A stretch of DNA of 64,000 nt, from assembly GCA_963633225.1 (NCBI GenBank), contig CAVGXR010000042.1, positions 62,001-126,000 of the forward strand, written 5' to 3'. A program made the translations under genes and the position numbers. Below, piece after piece: positions 51,178 to 61,009 of the stretch; positions within the stretch are counted from its first letter, which is position 1; every line of letters starts with the position of its first letter. The notes under the pieces are model-generated. The model made no database searches and was not told where the DNA came from. It was given only the letters and a program-made list of their open reading frames with translations. This DNA comes from F23-B02 sp963633225 (GTDB lineage: Bacteria; Bacillota; Clostridia; Oscillospirales; Oscillospiraceae).

Positions 51178-52431
51178 TTATAACTCCAAATATATATCCA
51201 CTCCGAGATATCGGAGCCTGTGGTCAAGATGCTCATAGCCGCGTGCGATATGCCCCTGATCAACGATCAGGCTCCCGCCATCTGCGCTGAGCGCCGCAAT
51301 GATCATAGCGGCACCGCCGCGAAGATCGCCCGCACTGACTACAGCGCCTTGCAGACTGCGCACGCCCCATATCGAGGCGCTGCGTCCCTCGACGGAGATA
51401 TCCGCGCCGAAGCGCCTAAGCTCCCTTGCGTGGCCGAAGCGTGAGTCGAAGACATTTTCAATAAACTCCGTCCTGCCGTGTGCCTTTAAAAGCGCCGCCA
51501 TCAAAAGCGGCTGCATATCCGTCGGAAATTCGGGATACGGGCCGGTCGAGACACGGCCAGCAGCGCTCAGCTTCCCGTCGGATATCAGTCTTACGCTGCG
51601 CTGCGATGATATTATATCACAGCCGGCCCGCTTTAGGAAGTGCTGCAGACGTGAAAATTGCCTTAAATCAACGCCGCGGAGCTCAATATCCCCTCCGCAC
51701 GCTGCCGCTGCGCACAAAAATGTAGCTGCGGCTATCCTGTCGGGTATTACACGGTGTCCGGCGCGGCGCTCAGGCTCGAAGCCGGATATTCTTATGGTAC
51801 CCGTTCCCGCGCCGGATATATACGCTCCGGCCTTGCGCAGGTATTCCTGAAGATCGACTATCTCCGGCTCTCTGGCAGCGCCGCTTATAAGCGTCTCCCC
51901 TTCCGCGCCGCAGGCGGCTATCATCGCATTCTCCGTTGCACCGACGCTCGGATACGGCAGGCGTATATGCGCTCCTCTGAGCCGCCCTGCTCTGCACACG
52001 ATATCACAGCCGTTTTCTTCTACGGACGCACCGAGAGCCTTCATTGCGTCAAGATGCATATCTACCGGCCTTGCTCCGAGCTTACAGCCGCCCGGAAGCG
52101 TAAGATGCACCTCGCCGCAGCGCGCCAGCAGAGCGCCCATAAACAGCACCGACGAGCGCATACTCTCCATCATGCTGCGCGGTATGATATTAGAACCGAG
52201 GCTGCGCGAGTCTATGTACACATCGTTTTCCTGCTGCGTGGCCGTGCAGCCGAGACGGCGGAGTATCTCAAGCGATGCCGCAACATCGCTCAGCTGCGGA
52301 ACATTCAGCAGATCTGTTTCAAGCGGGCAGACGACGGATGCAGCCAGAATGGGCAGTGCCGCATTCTTAGCCCCCTGCACAAAGCACGCTCCCTCAAGTC
52401 TCTTTCCTCCGTTAAGATGCCATATTGCCAT
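51178..52431 (-). CDS. murA: UDP-N-acetylglucosamine 1-carboxyvinyltransferase MurA
   Basis: First committed step of peptidoglycan synthesis, adding enolpyruvate to UDP-GlcNAc; target of fosfomycin. The 417 residues have the KN substrate pair (K22, N23) and the catalytic cysteine C116 in the PGGCKLGARP loop, so fosfomycin sensitivity at this residue is expected. The ATG at 52431 follows GAGG and a T7 spacer that belong to a hairpin. Placed between murG and divIB. Confidence 0.95.
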   Translation of the reverse strand: MAIWHLNGGKRLEGACFVQGAKNAALPILAASVVCPLETDLLNVPQLSDVAASLEILRRLGCTATQQENDVYIDSRSLGSNIIPRSMMESMRSSVLFMGALLARCGEVHLTLPGGCKLGARPVDMHLDAMKALGASVEENGCDIVCRAGRLRGAHIRLPYPSVGATENAMIAACGAEGETLISGAAREPEIVDLQEYLRKAGAYISGAGTGTIRISGFEPERRAGHRVIPDRIAAATFLCAAAACGGDIELRGVDLRQFSRLQHFLKRAGCDIISSQRSVRLISDGKLSAAGRVSTGPYPEFPTDMQPLLMAALLKAHGRTEFIENVFDSRFGHARELRRFGADISVEGRSASIWGVRSLQGAVVSAGDLRGGAAMIIAALSADGGSLIVDQGHIARGYEHLDHRLRYLGVDIYLEL

Positions 52432-52490
52432 AAAAAAACCTCGCAGAAAGAACTTTGATCACGCCATTCTATGCTGCGAGGTGATTTTTT
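52432..52490 (-). promoter_or_regulatory. Terminator-like hairpin containing the murA ribosome-binding site
   Basis: Nine-bp stem ACCTCGCAG / CTGCGAGGT (52438-52446 and 52474-52482) with a 27-nt loop. On the minus strand the 3' arm GCGAGG is the murA Shine-Dalgarno and the T7 run leads directly into its ATG. It starts 10 bp after the murG stop. Confidence 0.7.
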
Positions 52491-52491
52491 G

Positions 52492-53622
52492 TTATTTGCC
52501 GTTTTCCGAAAGAAGCGAGAAAAGCCTGTCGCATATCAGATTGGTCGCCTCCGGCCTTGCAAGGCTTTCCATTGCCGCGGACATCGAGCGGAGCCTGTCG
52601 GGTGACGAGAGTATATCCTTCACCGCGTCCAGCAGCTCCTTCGGCTCAAAGGCGCCCTCTTCGAATATAAGTGCGCCGCCGGCCTCCTCAACGACCTTTG
52701 CATTTTTGTACTGGTGATTGTTCGTAACATACGGCGAGGGCACGAATATCGTGGGCTTATGCATATATGTAAGCTCGGATATTGTCGATGCTCCGGCACG
52801 GCACAGCACAAGATCCGCCGCCGCCATGACTCGCGGCATATCGTATATATATTCCCTGACATCCATGCCGTTTTTCTCGTAATCCGGCACGGTCTCGCGC
52901 AGCCGAGTCACCATCTTCTCATAGCCTTCGACTCCTGCCGAGTGGATGAGCGTAAAGCCGGGGTTTTTGCCCGCAAGCTCTATAAAGCTGCACATTGCCG
53001 TATTCATATTCTCAGCTCCCAGCGAGCCCCATACCGATACGACAAGCGGCTTATCCATCGCTATGCCGAGCTCTGCCTTTGCTGCCTGCTTTGAGTATGC
53101 AGCAAACTCGCCTCGCACGGGAGTTCCCGTAACGACGGTCTTTTCCGGATTTTTGTAGTATTTGCGGCTTTCCTCAAAGCCCAGCATTATGGTATCGACT
53201 ATATCTGCGAGCATTTTGGTCGTAAGACCCGGATAGGCATTGCTCTCATGCACTGCCGTCGGTATGCCGAGGGCTGAGGCCGCTTTGAGCACGGGAAAGC
53301 AGACATAGCCGCCGGTCCCGACAACAATGTCCGGCTTAAAGCGCTTGATTATTTTCTTTGCCTTAATTGTAGAGCGTATAAGATGCCATGCAGCGCTTAT
53401 GTTGTGGAAAAGTCCGCCGAGAGTTTTTTCCCTGCTGAGCGCCCTGACACGCACAGTCTCTATCTCATATCCCGCACGCGGGACAAGATCGGACTCCATC
53501 TGCCCTACGGCTCCTATGAACAGAAATTCGCTGTCCGGCATAAGCTCCTTTATGCGGCCTGCCACGGCAAGCGCAGGGTTTATATGCCCCGCCGTGCCTC
53601 CGCAGGCAAATATTATTCTCAT
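52492..53622 (-). CDS. murG: UDP-GlcNAc:lipid I GlcNAc transferase MurG
   Basis: Membrane-associated GT-B glycosyltransferase making lipid II from lipid I. The 376 residues have GGTAGHINPA near the start (G-loop 1), GTGGYVCFP near 97, the donor-site VWGSLGAENMN near 190 and CRAGASTISEL near 266. The start at 53622 is chosen because GGGAGG lies nine bases upstream; an earlier in-frame ATG overlaps ftsW. Only 4 bp after ftsW. Confidence 0.96.
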   Translation of the reverse strand: MRIIFACGGTAGHINPALAVAGRIKELMPDSEFLFIGAVGQMESDLVPRAGYEIETVRVRALSREKTLGGLFHNISAAWHLIRSTIKAKKIIKRFKPDIVVGTGGYVCFPVLKAASALGIPTAVHESNAYPGLTTKMLADIVDTIMLGFEESRKYYKNPEKTVVTGTPVRGEFAAYSKQAAKAELGIAMDKPLVVSVWGSLGAENMNTAMCSFIELAGKNPGFTLIHSAGVEGYEKMVTRLRETVPDYEKNGMDVREYIYDMPRVMAAADLVLCRAGASTISELTYMHKPTIFVPSPYVTNNHQYKNAKVVEEAGGALIFEEGAFEPKELLDAVKDILSSPDRLRSMSAAMESLARPEATNLICDRLFSLLSENGK

Positions 53623-53626
53623 TATT

Positions 53627-54793
53627 CTATCCTCCCACACATCCTGCCGTTATATCTCTTGATATGCTCAGCACTATCCCCATTTCAGCCAGCTGCATTA
53701 AAAGCGCCGTACCGCCGTAGCTGAAAAACGGAAGCGAGATACCCGTGCAGGGCACAAGATTGGTAACGACGGCGACATTTAATATGACCTGCACCGCAAG
53801 CAGCGTAGTTATCCCGCCGGCTGCCAGAAAACCGTATCTGTCCTTACTGTGCAGCGCTATCCAATAGCCGCGTATTATTAAAAGCGCAAAAAGCGTAAGT
53901 ATCAAAAGCGCGCCGATAAAGCCGAGCTCCTCACACACAACGGAGAAGATAAAATCGTTATGCTCCTCGGGCAGGTAAAGATATTTCTGTCTGCTCTGTC
54001 CCAGTCCGAGTCCCGTAAGGCCGCCGGAGCCGATGGAATAGAGAGACTGAACGATCTGGTATCCTTCGTCGGAGGTAGAGGCAAAGGGATCGCGCCACGT
54101 TGCTATTCTCGTCGAGGCATACGGGAAAAATGTCAGCAGAACAGCTATACCGCCGCCTGCCGCCGCAGCCGCGGCTATAAACCATATAAGGCGTGCTCCG
54201 CCCAGAAACAGCATTGCTCCGCCTATTACAACGATTATAATGGAGGCCGAAAAATGCGGCTCCAGAACGAGCAGTCCGACAATGGCAATAAGTATGGCCG
54301 CAAAGGGCAATATGCCATGCCGGAAGCTTTTCATTCTGCCGCGCCGTGAGCATATCATTGACGCAAAGGACAGTATTACGGCGATCTTTGCGATCTCCGA
54401 CGGCTGGACGGTGAACGCTCCGAGTCCTATCCAGCGCCTTGCACCGTTTGCGTTCGTGCCTATCAGGGGCACAAGCGCAAGCAGTATAATGGCCGCTGCC
54501 AGAAGCGGAACGGAAAAACGCCTGTAAAAGCCCACAGGCAGGCGCGAGCACAGCATCATGGCCGCAATGCCGAGAGCCGCGAAAATAAGCTGTCTTATAA
54601 AATAATAGGCAGCCTTTCCGCCGGTAATGCCGCTCGGGTCATAATATGCGCGGGCAAAGCTTGCCGACAGCACCATGGTAACTCCGATGGTCAAAAGCAT
54701 CATAACAAGCGCAAGGAAGGATATATCCACGCCCATGCGCTTTGCTTTATCCTTCGTTTCCCTCATTCCGAGTCCGGCGCTGCCGTACTGCAT
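53627..54793 (-). CDS. ftsW: SEDS-family glycosyltransferase FtsW/SpoVE
   Basis: Polytopic SEDS protein that polymerises lipid II together with a class B penicillin-binding protein. The 388 residues form about ten helices, with GANGARRWI near 115, the catalytic aspartate region and the C-terminal LPFFSYGGTALL signature near 355. It could act in vegetative division (FtsW) or spore cortex synthesis (SpoVE); a single copy is visible here. Starts 17 bp after mraY, with GGAGGG before the ATG. Confidence 0.94.
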   Translation of the reverse strand: MQYGSAGLGMRETKDKAKRMGVDISFLALVMMLLTIGVTMVLSASFARAYYDPSGITGGKAAYYFIRQLIFAALGIAAMMLCSRLPVGFYRRFSVPLLAAAIILLALVPLIGTNANGARRWIGLGAFTVQPSEIAKIAVILSFASMICSRRGRMKSFRHGILPFAAILIAIVGLLVLEPHFSASIIIVVIGGAMLFLGGARLIWFIAAAAAAGGGIAVLLTFFPYASTRIATWRDPFASTSDEGYQIVQSLYSIGSGGLTGLGLGQSRQKYLYLPEEHNDFIFSVVCEELGFIGALLILTLFALLIIRGYWIALHSKDRYGFLAAGGITTLLAVQVILNVAVVTNLVPCTGISLPFFSYGGTALLMQLAEMGIVLSISRDITAGCVGG

Positions 54794-54810
54794 AGACCTT
54801 CCCTCCGTTA

Positions 54811-55824
54811 TCAGAGCTGGAAACGATTATATATTCCGATGAATGAAATTATTGCAAAAACAAGGGAGACGGAAGTAAAAAGTGCGAATATTTCTTTTTC
54901 CTTCCACTTTCTGCCCGTCCAGCCGCCCATCTCAAGATGGTGATGAAACGGAGCCATCCTGAAAATGCGCTTACCATGGCTGAGCTTGAAGTAGCCAACC
55001 TGAATGATATCCGAAAGTGTTTCGATGATATATACTATGCCGACCGTTATAAGGATAAGCGGCATATCATAGGCAAAGGCAAGCGCCGCTATCGCTCCGC
55101 CGAGGAACAGCGAGCCGGTGTCGCCCATAAAAACCTTGGCGGGATTGAAGTTATATACAAGAAAGCCCATAAGGCCGCCGAGGAGCGCCGAGGAGAATAT
55201 GCCCAGCGCCATATACTTGTCGCCCCAGAGAAAGCTCACGGACGCAAAAAACAGGCATACGGGTATGCTCGTTCCGCTGGCAAGACCGTCTATACCGTCG
55301 GTTATATTAACCGCATTTACCGTTCCGACGATTATAAATGCGGCGAGAATGAAATAAAGTATCTCGGGAATATAGACCTCAACGTTCCAGAACGGAATGT
55401 AAAGCTTCGTTGAGATGTGTCCGAGCTTGCGCAGCAGAAGCACGAAAACAAGCGCCGCCGCAAGCTGAAGCAGAAACTTTGCCTTTGCGCTCAGACCAAG
55501 ATTCTGCTTTTTGCGCAGCTTCTCCCAGTCGTCAAGAAAGCCGATAGCGCCGAAAACAAGTGCAAACAGCAGCACGAATATATGCGTAAAATCGCCGCCG
55601 CGCATCGAGTCAAAGCCGACCGTCAGGCACACGAGCGTGCAGGCGCTTATAAATATAACACCGCCCATCGTAGGCGTTCCTGACTTTGACATGTGCCAGG
55701 TCGGTCCGTTTTCCTTTATCTCCTGTCCGGCCTTAATCTTTCTGAGCCACGGCACATAGAATCTTCCGACTATTACTGCTGTTATAAACGCCATGACCAG
55801 CGCAAGGGTCAGCTTCAGGGTCAT
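54811..55824 (-). CDS. mraY: Phospho-N-acetylmuramoyl-pentapeptide transferase MraY
   Basis: Membrane enzyme that moves phospho-MurNAc-pentapeptide to undecaprenyl phosphate (lipid I). The 337 residues have about ten helices, FLDDWEKL near 98 (the aspartate pair), NITDGIDGLASG near 175 and MAPFHHHLEMGG near 292. Directly follows murE with a 4-bp overlap, so the usual murF between them is missing. Confidence 0.97.
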   Translation of the reverse strand: MTLKLTLALVMAFITAVIVGRFYVPWLRKIKAGQEIKENGPTWHMSKSGTPTMGGVIFISACTLVCLTVGFDSMRGGDFTHIFVLLFALVFGAIGFLDDWEKLRKKQNLGLSAKAKFLLQLAAALVFVLLLRKLGHISTKLYIPFWNVEVYIPEILYFILAAFIIVGTVNAVNITDGIDGLASGTSIPVCLFFASVSFLWGDKYMALGIFSSALLGGLMGFLVYNFNPAKVFMGDTGSLFLGGAIAALAFAYDMPLILITVGIVYIIETLSDIIQVGYFKLSHGKRIFRMAPFHHHLEMGGWTGRKWKEKEIFALFTSVSLVFAIISFIGIYNRFQL

Positions 55825-57275
55825 TTTTTGTTCCTCTTCTCTATATGTTCTGCGACTATCTCGCGTTCATCCATATGATGCTTCTCGCGGCCGACCACCT
55901 GATAGTCCTCGTGACCTTTGCCGGCAAGCAATATTACATCATTTGACCTATGCTTGTCAATCGCCCATTTTATCGCCTCGGCTCGGTCGCATATAGCAAT
56001 GTGCTCTGTTTCCTTGCCCTCAAGGCCGGCAAGTATCTCGTCGATTATCGCCTGCGGAGCCTCCGTGCGGGGATTATCGCTCGTAACGATAACAAAATCG
56101 GCGTTATCGGCAGCTATCGCACCCATTATCGGGCGCTTTGTTCTGTCTCTATCGCCGCCGCAGCCGAAGAGCACGACAAGGCGGCCATTATGATCGGCGC
56201 GGAGAGCCCTGAGCGCATTTTCAAGAGCGTCCGGCGTGTGAGCATAGTCGATGACTATGGTATAGTCGCCGTCTGTCGGTACAAGCTCCATGCGGCCTTT
56301 TACGCCGTGAGCCGTAGTCATTGCATTTGCGCAGCCGTCAAGGCTTATGCCGAGCGCAAGCCCCACGGCGATGGTATTGAGCGCGTTGTATACGGAAAAC
56401 TCACCAGGAATGGCAAGGTGCACGGGAGCCGAGTCTTCGCCGAAGCAGGCAGTGAACGAAACTCCCTTGGCCGAAAGCTCTATATCCCGCGCCGTCAAAT
56501 CAGCAGCGCCGCCCTTTGCCGAATATGTCAAAAGCCCGCACGAGGCGTTTTTCATCATTGTCTCCGCCCATGCGTCGTCAATATTTATGCAGCCGGTGCG
56601 GCAGGCTTTAAAGAGCATCGCCTTTGCCTGTGCGTACTCCTCCATGGTATGGTGAAAATCAAGGTGATCCTGCGTGAGATTGGTAAACGCGCCGACTGCA
56701 AAGTCAATACCCGCGACGCGGCTGAGCACCAGCGAGTGAGACGAGACCTCCATCACGACATGGTTGCATCCGGCAGCATACATCTCGGCAAAAAGCTGCT
56801 GAAGCTCAAGGCTTTCGGGGGTGGTGCGCTCCGTGTGGATAAACTCGTCGCCTATCATGTTGCCGTTTGTTCCGATCAGGCCGACCTTTGCGCCGAGAGT
56901 ATGCTCAAGCAGATGCTTCAAAAGATAGGTCGTCGTAGTCTTGCCGTTTGTACCCGTGATGCCTATGACCTGCATCTTTTCCGCCGGATTGCCGTAGAAA
57001 TTGCTGCTTGCAAGCGCAAGAGCGCGGCGGCAGTCCTTTACAATAATATACGGCACATCTACCGGCGGTTTTCTGTCGCATATAACAGCCGCCGCTCCGT
57101 TTTGCACGGCAGACGCTATATATTTATATCCGTCTGTCTGGAAGCCGGATATTGCAACGAACACGTCGCCCGGCCTTGTGCTGCGTGAATCATAGCTTAT
57201 GCCGCTTATATCGCAGTCGGGATTGGCATTAAGCTCAGTTAGCTCTATTTTTTTCAACAGCTCCGATAATTTCAT
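55821..57275 (-). CDS. murE: UDP-MurNAc-L-Ala-D-Glu:meso-diaminopimelate ligase MurE
   Basis: Adds the third stem residue in peptidoglycan synthesis. The 484 residues have the ATP loop GTNGKTTT at 108-115. The amino-acid-selecting motif DNPR (SDNPRTEAP, near 405) indicates meso-diaminopimelate rather than lysine. This agrees with dapA elsewhere in the window. Coupled to mraY by a 4-bp overlap. Confidence 0.97.
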   Translation of the reverse strand: MKLSELLKKIELTELNANPDCDISGISYDSRSTRPGDVFVAISGFQTDGYKYIASAVQNGAAAVICDRKPPVDVPYIIVKDCRRALALASSNFYGNPAEKMQVIGITGTNGKTTTTYLLKHLLEHTLGAKVGLIGTNGNMIGDEFIHTERTTPESLELQQLFAEMYAAGCNHVVMEVSSHSLVLSRVAGIDFAVGAFTNLTQDHLDFHHTMEEYAQAKAMLFKACRTGCINIDDAWAETMMKNASCGLLTYSAKGGAADLTARDIELSAKGVSFTACFGEDSAPVHLAIPGEFSVYNALNTIAVGLALGISLDGCANAMTTAHGVKGRMELVPTDGDYTIVIDYAHTPDALENALRALRADHNGRLVVLFGCGGDRDRTKRPIMGAIAADNADFVIVTSDNPRTEAPQAIIDEILAGLEGKETEHIAICDRAEAIKWAIDKHRSNDVILLAGKGHEDYQVVGREKHHMDEREIVAEHIEKRNKK

Positions 57276-57296
57276 ATGTGCACCATCCTTTATCTT

Positions 57297-59615
57297 TCAG
57301 TATCGTCCGAGAATGCTCTCGTCGTCCGAGACAAGAGACACCTCGACGACCGTTCCGTGCTTTATATCAGCTCCCGCTTTTACGCTCTGGGTAAACACCC
57401 TCTGTCCGTCCGCATCCCGCACGACGGTATTGCTGCGGACAAACACTCCGTATCTGCCGAGCTCCTTCACAGCCTCGGCATAGCTGAGGCCGCTGATACC
57501 GGGCATTGTTTCGAGCGCTGCCGACGGGCTTGCTCCGGCGTATACAATGACCGTGCTGCCTCCGGCAATGACGGTTCCCGTGAGCGGAAGCTGCGCCGTC
57601 ACGGCATCGCCCGTGCCTATTATGCGGCAGCCAAAGCCTTCGGCTGCAAGCGTTTTCTTCGCTTCATCTACGCTGAGTCCTGCAAGAGCGGGCACCGGTC
57701 TGTCCGCCGTTTCGGAGCTTTCGTCATACTCCGGCTCTATACCCATATAGGGCAGGATATCCGCAAACATCTTACCCACCGTGGGGGCTGCCATCTGCCC
57801 GCCGGACACATAAACGCCCGAGCCGTCTCCCGGGGAATCAAGAAGCACGAGCAGCGCTATCTGCGGATCGTCTGCCGGTGCAAAGCCGACAAAGGATACG
57901 ATATAGTCCTTTTTGCCGGTCTGCGCCTCATAGCTGACCTTTTCCGAGGTTCCCGTTTTTCCGCCGATGCGGTAGCCCGCGACAGCTGCATTGCGTCCCG
58001 TGCCCTCGTTCGGGTCGCCGACGACCTGCTCGAGAATGGAGCAGACCGTTTTGCTGGTCTCCTCGCTTATGACGCGGCGCACGACCGTCGGCTTATGATT
58101 ATACACCGCAGAGCCGTCCGAGTCCAGTAAACTTTCCACGACATAGGGCTGCATTAGATACCCACCGTTGACGCAGGCACTGACAGCCGTTATCAGCTGC
58201 AGCGGCGTTATCGTAAAGGTCTGCCCGAAGGAGGCCGCGGCAAGCTGGGATTTGTTCTTTTCGTTGTAAAACGTATCCTCGCTCCACCAGATGCTGCCGC
58301 TCTCGCCGCCGAGGTCTATGCCGGTTTTTGCGCTGAGCTGCTGTGAGCTGTCGCCGGTGAGCTCAAGGAAGCCGAATGCGTCGCAGTATTTATAAAACGT
58401 CTGTGCACCGACGCGCAGGCCGATATTGACAAACGCCGCGTTGCAGGAATGCTGCACCGCCTGCGTAAGGCTCTGTGAGCCGTGGCCGGTCGTTTTCCAG
58501 CAGCGCACTGGATTCGTTCTGCCGGATACCTGAACGCTGCCGCCGCAGAAGAAGCTGTCATCAAGACTGACCTTGCCGTCGTCAAGCGCCATCGACAGTG
58601 TTATTATTTTAAATGTAGAGCCCGGCTCATATGTGTCCGACAAAGTCTTATTGCGCCATTGCAGGCGCTGGGCATCGGCAAGGAGCTGATCCTTTTCCTC
58701 CTGAGTGGGCGCTTCCTCTATCGCATTTTTCGCCTCATCGCTCACATCGAGAAAGTTATTGAGGTCATAGCCGCCGATGGAGGCCATGGCAAGTATTTTC
58801 CCCGTCTTAACATCCATCGCTATAGCGCCCGCGCCGTTTTGAATATCGTAATCCTCGACCGCCTGATACAGTGATTTTTCAACATAATGCTGTATCGTCA
58901 GGTCTATGGTCGTTACAAGATCAAGGCCGTCCTCAGCGCCCGTATAGCCCTCGTACTGGTCGAACAGAAGGTCCGTCCCGTAGGCGTTTGCAAGGCGCAT
59001 ATACTTTCCCGACGTTCCGCTCAAGTCGGAGTTATACTGTGCCTCCACCCCGTCGAGCCCGTAGTTATCCGTTCCGACAAAGCCTATGACGTGGCAGGCA
59101 AGCGACGAATACGGATAGTAGCGCTTGGTATCGCTCTCAAGCCGCACGCCCTTGAGCCCATACTTGTTTTTAAACTCACGCACCTTATCCGCCGTTTCTT
59201 TTTCGACCTTACGCGCAACGGTGACGTACCACGAGCCCGTGTTCTCGGTCTTTTTTTGTATATCCTCGCGCTCAAGCCCCAGCATCTCTGACAGTTTATC
59301 CGCTATCAGCTCCCTGTCCTCGCCGTACATTTCTATCTCCGCGGGACTCAGATAGACATTATCCACATTCGCGCTCATCGCAAGGATGTTCATATTGCAG
59401 TCGTATATAGTCCCGCGCTCTGCGGAGCTGCCTGTTTCGCGCAGCTGCTGGCTTATCGCAAGCTCCTCGTATTTATCGTGGTCGCGCACCTGCAGGATAT
59501 ACAGACGGACTGCCAGCACCGCAAAGGCAAGCACGCCGCACACTGCCATGAGAAATAGTGTGCGGCGCAGCATGGTTCTGTTCGGGCTGCCTGCTGTCTT
59601 GTCGGTTTTGCTCAT
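57297..59615 (-). CDS. ftsI: Class B penicillin-binding protein with two PASTA domains (FtsI/SpoVD type)
   Basis: Septal transpeptidase that crosslinks peptidoglycan with FtsW. The 772 residues have a short cytoplasmic tail, one membrane helix (about 24-42) and a dimerisation domain. The transpeptidase domain has the active serine in GSTFK (near 335), SCN (near 390) and KTGTSEK (near 552). Two C-terminal PASTA domains follow (about 645-770). Two PASTA units resemble the vegetative PbpB, but SpoVD is encoded at the same place in Bacillus, so a sporulation role is possible. The start at 59615 follows AAGGAG. Confidence 0.94.
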   Translation of the reverse strand: MSKTDKTAGSPNRTMLRRTLFLMAVCGVLAFAVLAVRLYILQVRDHDKYEELAISQQLRETGSSAERGTIYDCNMNILAMSANVDNVYLSPAEIEMYGEDRELIADKLSEMLGLEREDIQKKTENTGSWYVTVARKVEKETADKVREFKNKYGLKGVRLESDTKRYYPYSSLACHVIGFVGTDNYGLDGVEAQYNSDLSGTSGKYMRLANAYGTDLLFDQYEGYTGAEDGLDLVTTIDLTIQHYVEKSLYQAVEDYDIQNGAGAIAMDVKTGKILAMASIGGYDLNNFLDVSDEAKNAIEEAPTQEEKDQLLADAQRLQWRNKTLSDTYEPGSTFKIITLSMALDDGKVSLDDSFFCGGSVQVSGRTNPVRCWKTTGHGSQSLTQAVQHSCNAAFVNIGLRVGAQTFYKYCDAFGFLELTGDSSQQLSAKTGIDLGGESGSIWWSEDTFYNEKNKSQLAAASFGQTFTITPLQLITAVSACVNGGYLMQPYVVESLLDSDGSAVYNHKPTVVRRVISEETSKTVCSILEQVVGDPNEGTGRNAAVAGYRIGGKTGTSEKVSYEAQTGKKDYIVSFVGFAPADDPQIALLVLLDSPGDGSGVYVSGGQMAAPTVGKMFADILPYMGIEPEYDESSETADRPVPALAGLSVDEAKKTLAAEGFGCRIIGTGDAVTAQLPLTGTVIAGGSTVIVYAGASPSAALETMPGISGLSYAEAVKELGRYGVFVRSNTVVRDADGQRVFTQSVKAGADIKHGTVVEVSLVSDDESILGRY

Positions 59616-59679
59616 AGCTGCTCCTTCCGGCAAAAAGATATCAGTAAATACTATCTTCCTACCATATGAAATATGCAGC

Positions 59680-60063
59680 TTATCCGTTATCTGTAATTAT
59701 TACCTTATCCTCTGTGGGCGTATCTATCTTCTCCGGCCGGCGCTGAAGCGGGCTCTGCATTCCGAGGCGGCTCTTTGCATCGCTTTCAAGCTTGTCAAGA
59801 TCCTGCGCAAATTCATACTCTATGCGCAGGCGGCGGTTTTCCTCCAGCAGCTCCTCTGCCTCCTTACGGTATGCAACGTTTTTATCGTTTATCTCCGTGA
59901 GCTGAACACGCACAAAAAGCGACAGCATGAGCATTACGGCGCTAACAAGCGCAAGCAGAGCCAGCATCACCGGCGGCATTGCGCCGCGAAGCCCTTTGCA
60001 GGACGGCACGGAGCGCTTTTTTCTCTTGGAGCCGTATTGATATTCGCAGCCGGAGCTTTTCAA
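59680..60063 (-). CDS. ftsL: Cell division protein FtsL
   Basis: Small bitopic division protein of 127 residues: a basic cytoplasmic part (KRKKRSVPSCKG), one helix (about 30-52) and an extracellular coiled coil (about 55-100) that pairs with DivIC. Sequence is poorly conserved in this family; identity rests on topology and its place between rsmH and the penicillin-binding protein. Confidence 0.87.
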   Translation of the reverse strand: MKSSGCEYQYGSKRKKRSVPSCKGLRGAMPPVMLALLALVSAVMLMLSLFVRVQLTEINDKNVAYRKEAEELLEENRRLRIEYEFAQDLDKLESDAKSRLGMQSPLQRRPEKIDTPTEDKVIITDNG

Positions 60064-60069
60064 TGAACA

Positions 60070-61008
60070 CTACACCCTTTCGGCGACGCGGAGCTTTGCG
60101 CTTCTCGCACGCGGATTGAATTTCAGCTCATCCTCATCCGGCACTATGGGCTTTCTGTGTACGCTCCTGAGAGTCTGCTTGAAGCCGCAGACGCATATCG
60201 GAGCTTCTCTCGGGCAGGTGCAGCCGTTTTCCCTTGCGGCTATACCCGTTTTAATTATTCTGTCCTCAAGCGAGTGGAAGCTTATGACGCAGAGCCGCCC
60301 GCCCTTTTTAAGTCTGTCGGGTGCTGTTTTCATCATTCTGTCCACCGCGCCAAGCTCGTCGTTGACGGCTATTCTTATAGCCTGAAAGCTGCGCTTTGCA
60401 GGGTGCTGCTTTTCGCGCAGGGCTGCGCCCGGCATAGCCGAACGGATGATATCGACAAGCTCAAGCGTTGTCTCCACAGGCTTTATATTGCGCTGCTCAA
60501 CAATGCGTGAAGCTATGCGCCGTGCATAGCGCTCCTCGCCGAAATCGCGCAGAATGCGTACAAGCTCGCCCTCGTCCCAATCGTTTACGACATTATAGGC
60601 CGTAAGAGCGCTTGTATTGTCCATGCGCATATCGAGTGGAGCGTCGTTCATATACGAAAAGCCGCGCTCTGCCTCGTCAAGCTGCGGCGAGGATACGCCG
60701 AGGTCAAACAGCATTCCGTCAACCTCGCCGATACCGAGCTCGTCGAGTATCTGCGAAACATCGCAGAAGTTCCCGTGCACGAGCGTCATTTTGCCGGCAT
60801 ATCCGGCAAGCCGCTCCCCCGTGCGCCTTATTGCGCTTTCGTCGCGGTCAATACCTATGAGGCGGCCCGTGTCAAGGCGCTTTAGTATCTGCTCGGAATG
60901 TCCTCCGAGTCCGAGCGTTCCGTCAACATATATCCCGTCGGGCTTTATATTAAGATTTTCTATACATTCGTTCAGCAGCACCGATATGTGCTTTGCTTCA
61001 TTTGGCAT
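60070..61008 (-). CDS. rsmH: 16S rRNA (cytosine-1402-N4)-methyltransferase RsmH
   Basis: SAM-dependent methyltransferase of the 30S decoding centre. The 312 residues show HISVLLNECIENL at the start, the SAM motif VDGTLGLGGHSE near 26-37, FDLGVSSPQLDEAERGFSY and the C-terminal RSAKLRVAERV. The start at 61008 follows TTGGAG; the mraZ stop is one base before it. Confidence 0.97.
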   Translation of the reverse strand: MPNEAKHISVLLNECIENLNIKPDGIYVDGTLGLGGHSEQILKRLDTGRLIGIDRDESAIRRTGERLAGYAGKMTLVHGNFCDVSQILDELGIGEVDGMLFDLGVSSPQLDEAERGFSYMNDAPLDMRMDNTSALTAYNVVNDWDEGELVRILRDFGEERYARRIASRIVEQRNIKPVETTLELVDIIRSAMPGAALREKQHPAKRSFQAIRIAVNDELGAVDRMMKTAPDRLKKGGRLCVISFHSLEDRIIKTGIAARENGCTCPREAPICVCGFKQTLRSVHRKPIVPDEDELKFNPRARSAKLRVAERV

Positions 61009-61009
61009 A

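Noticed and set aside
55950..57188. 412-codon open frame on the plus strand over murE
   Set aside because: Fully antisense to murE, with no ribosome site of note and no domains; a shadow frame.
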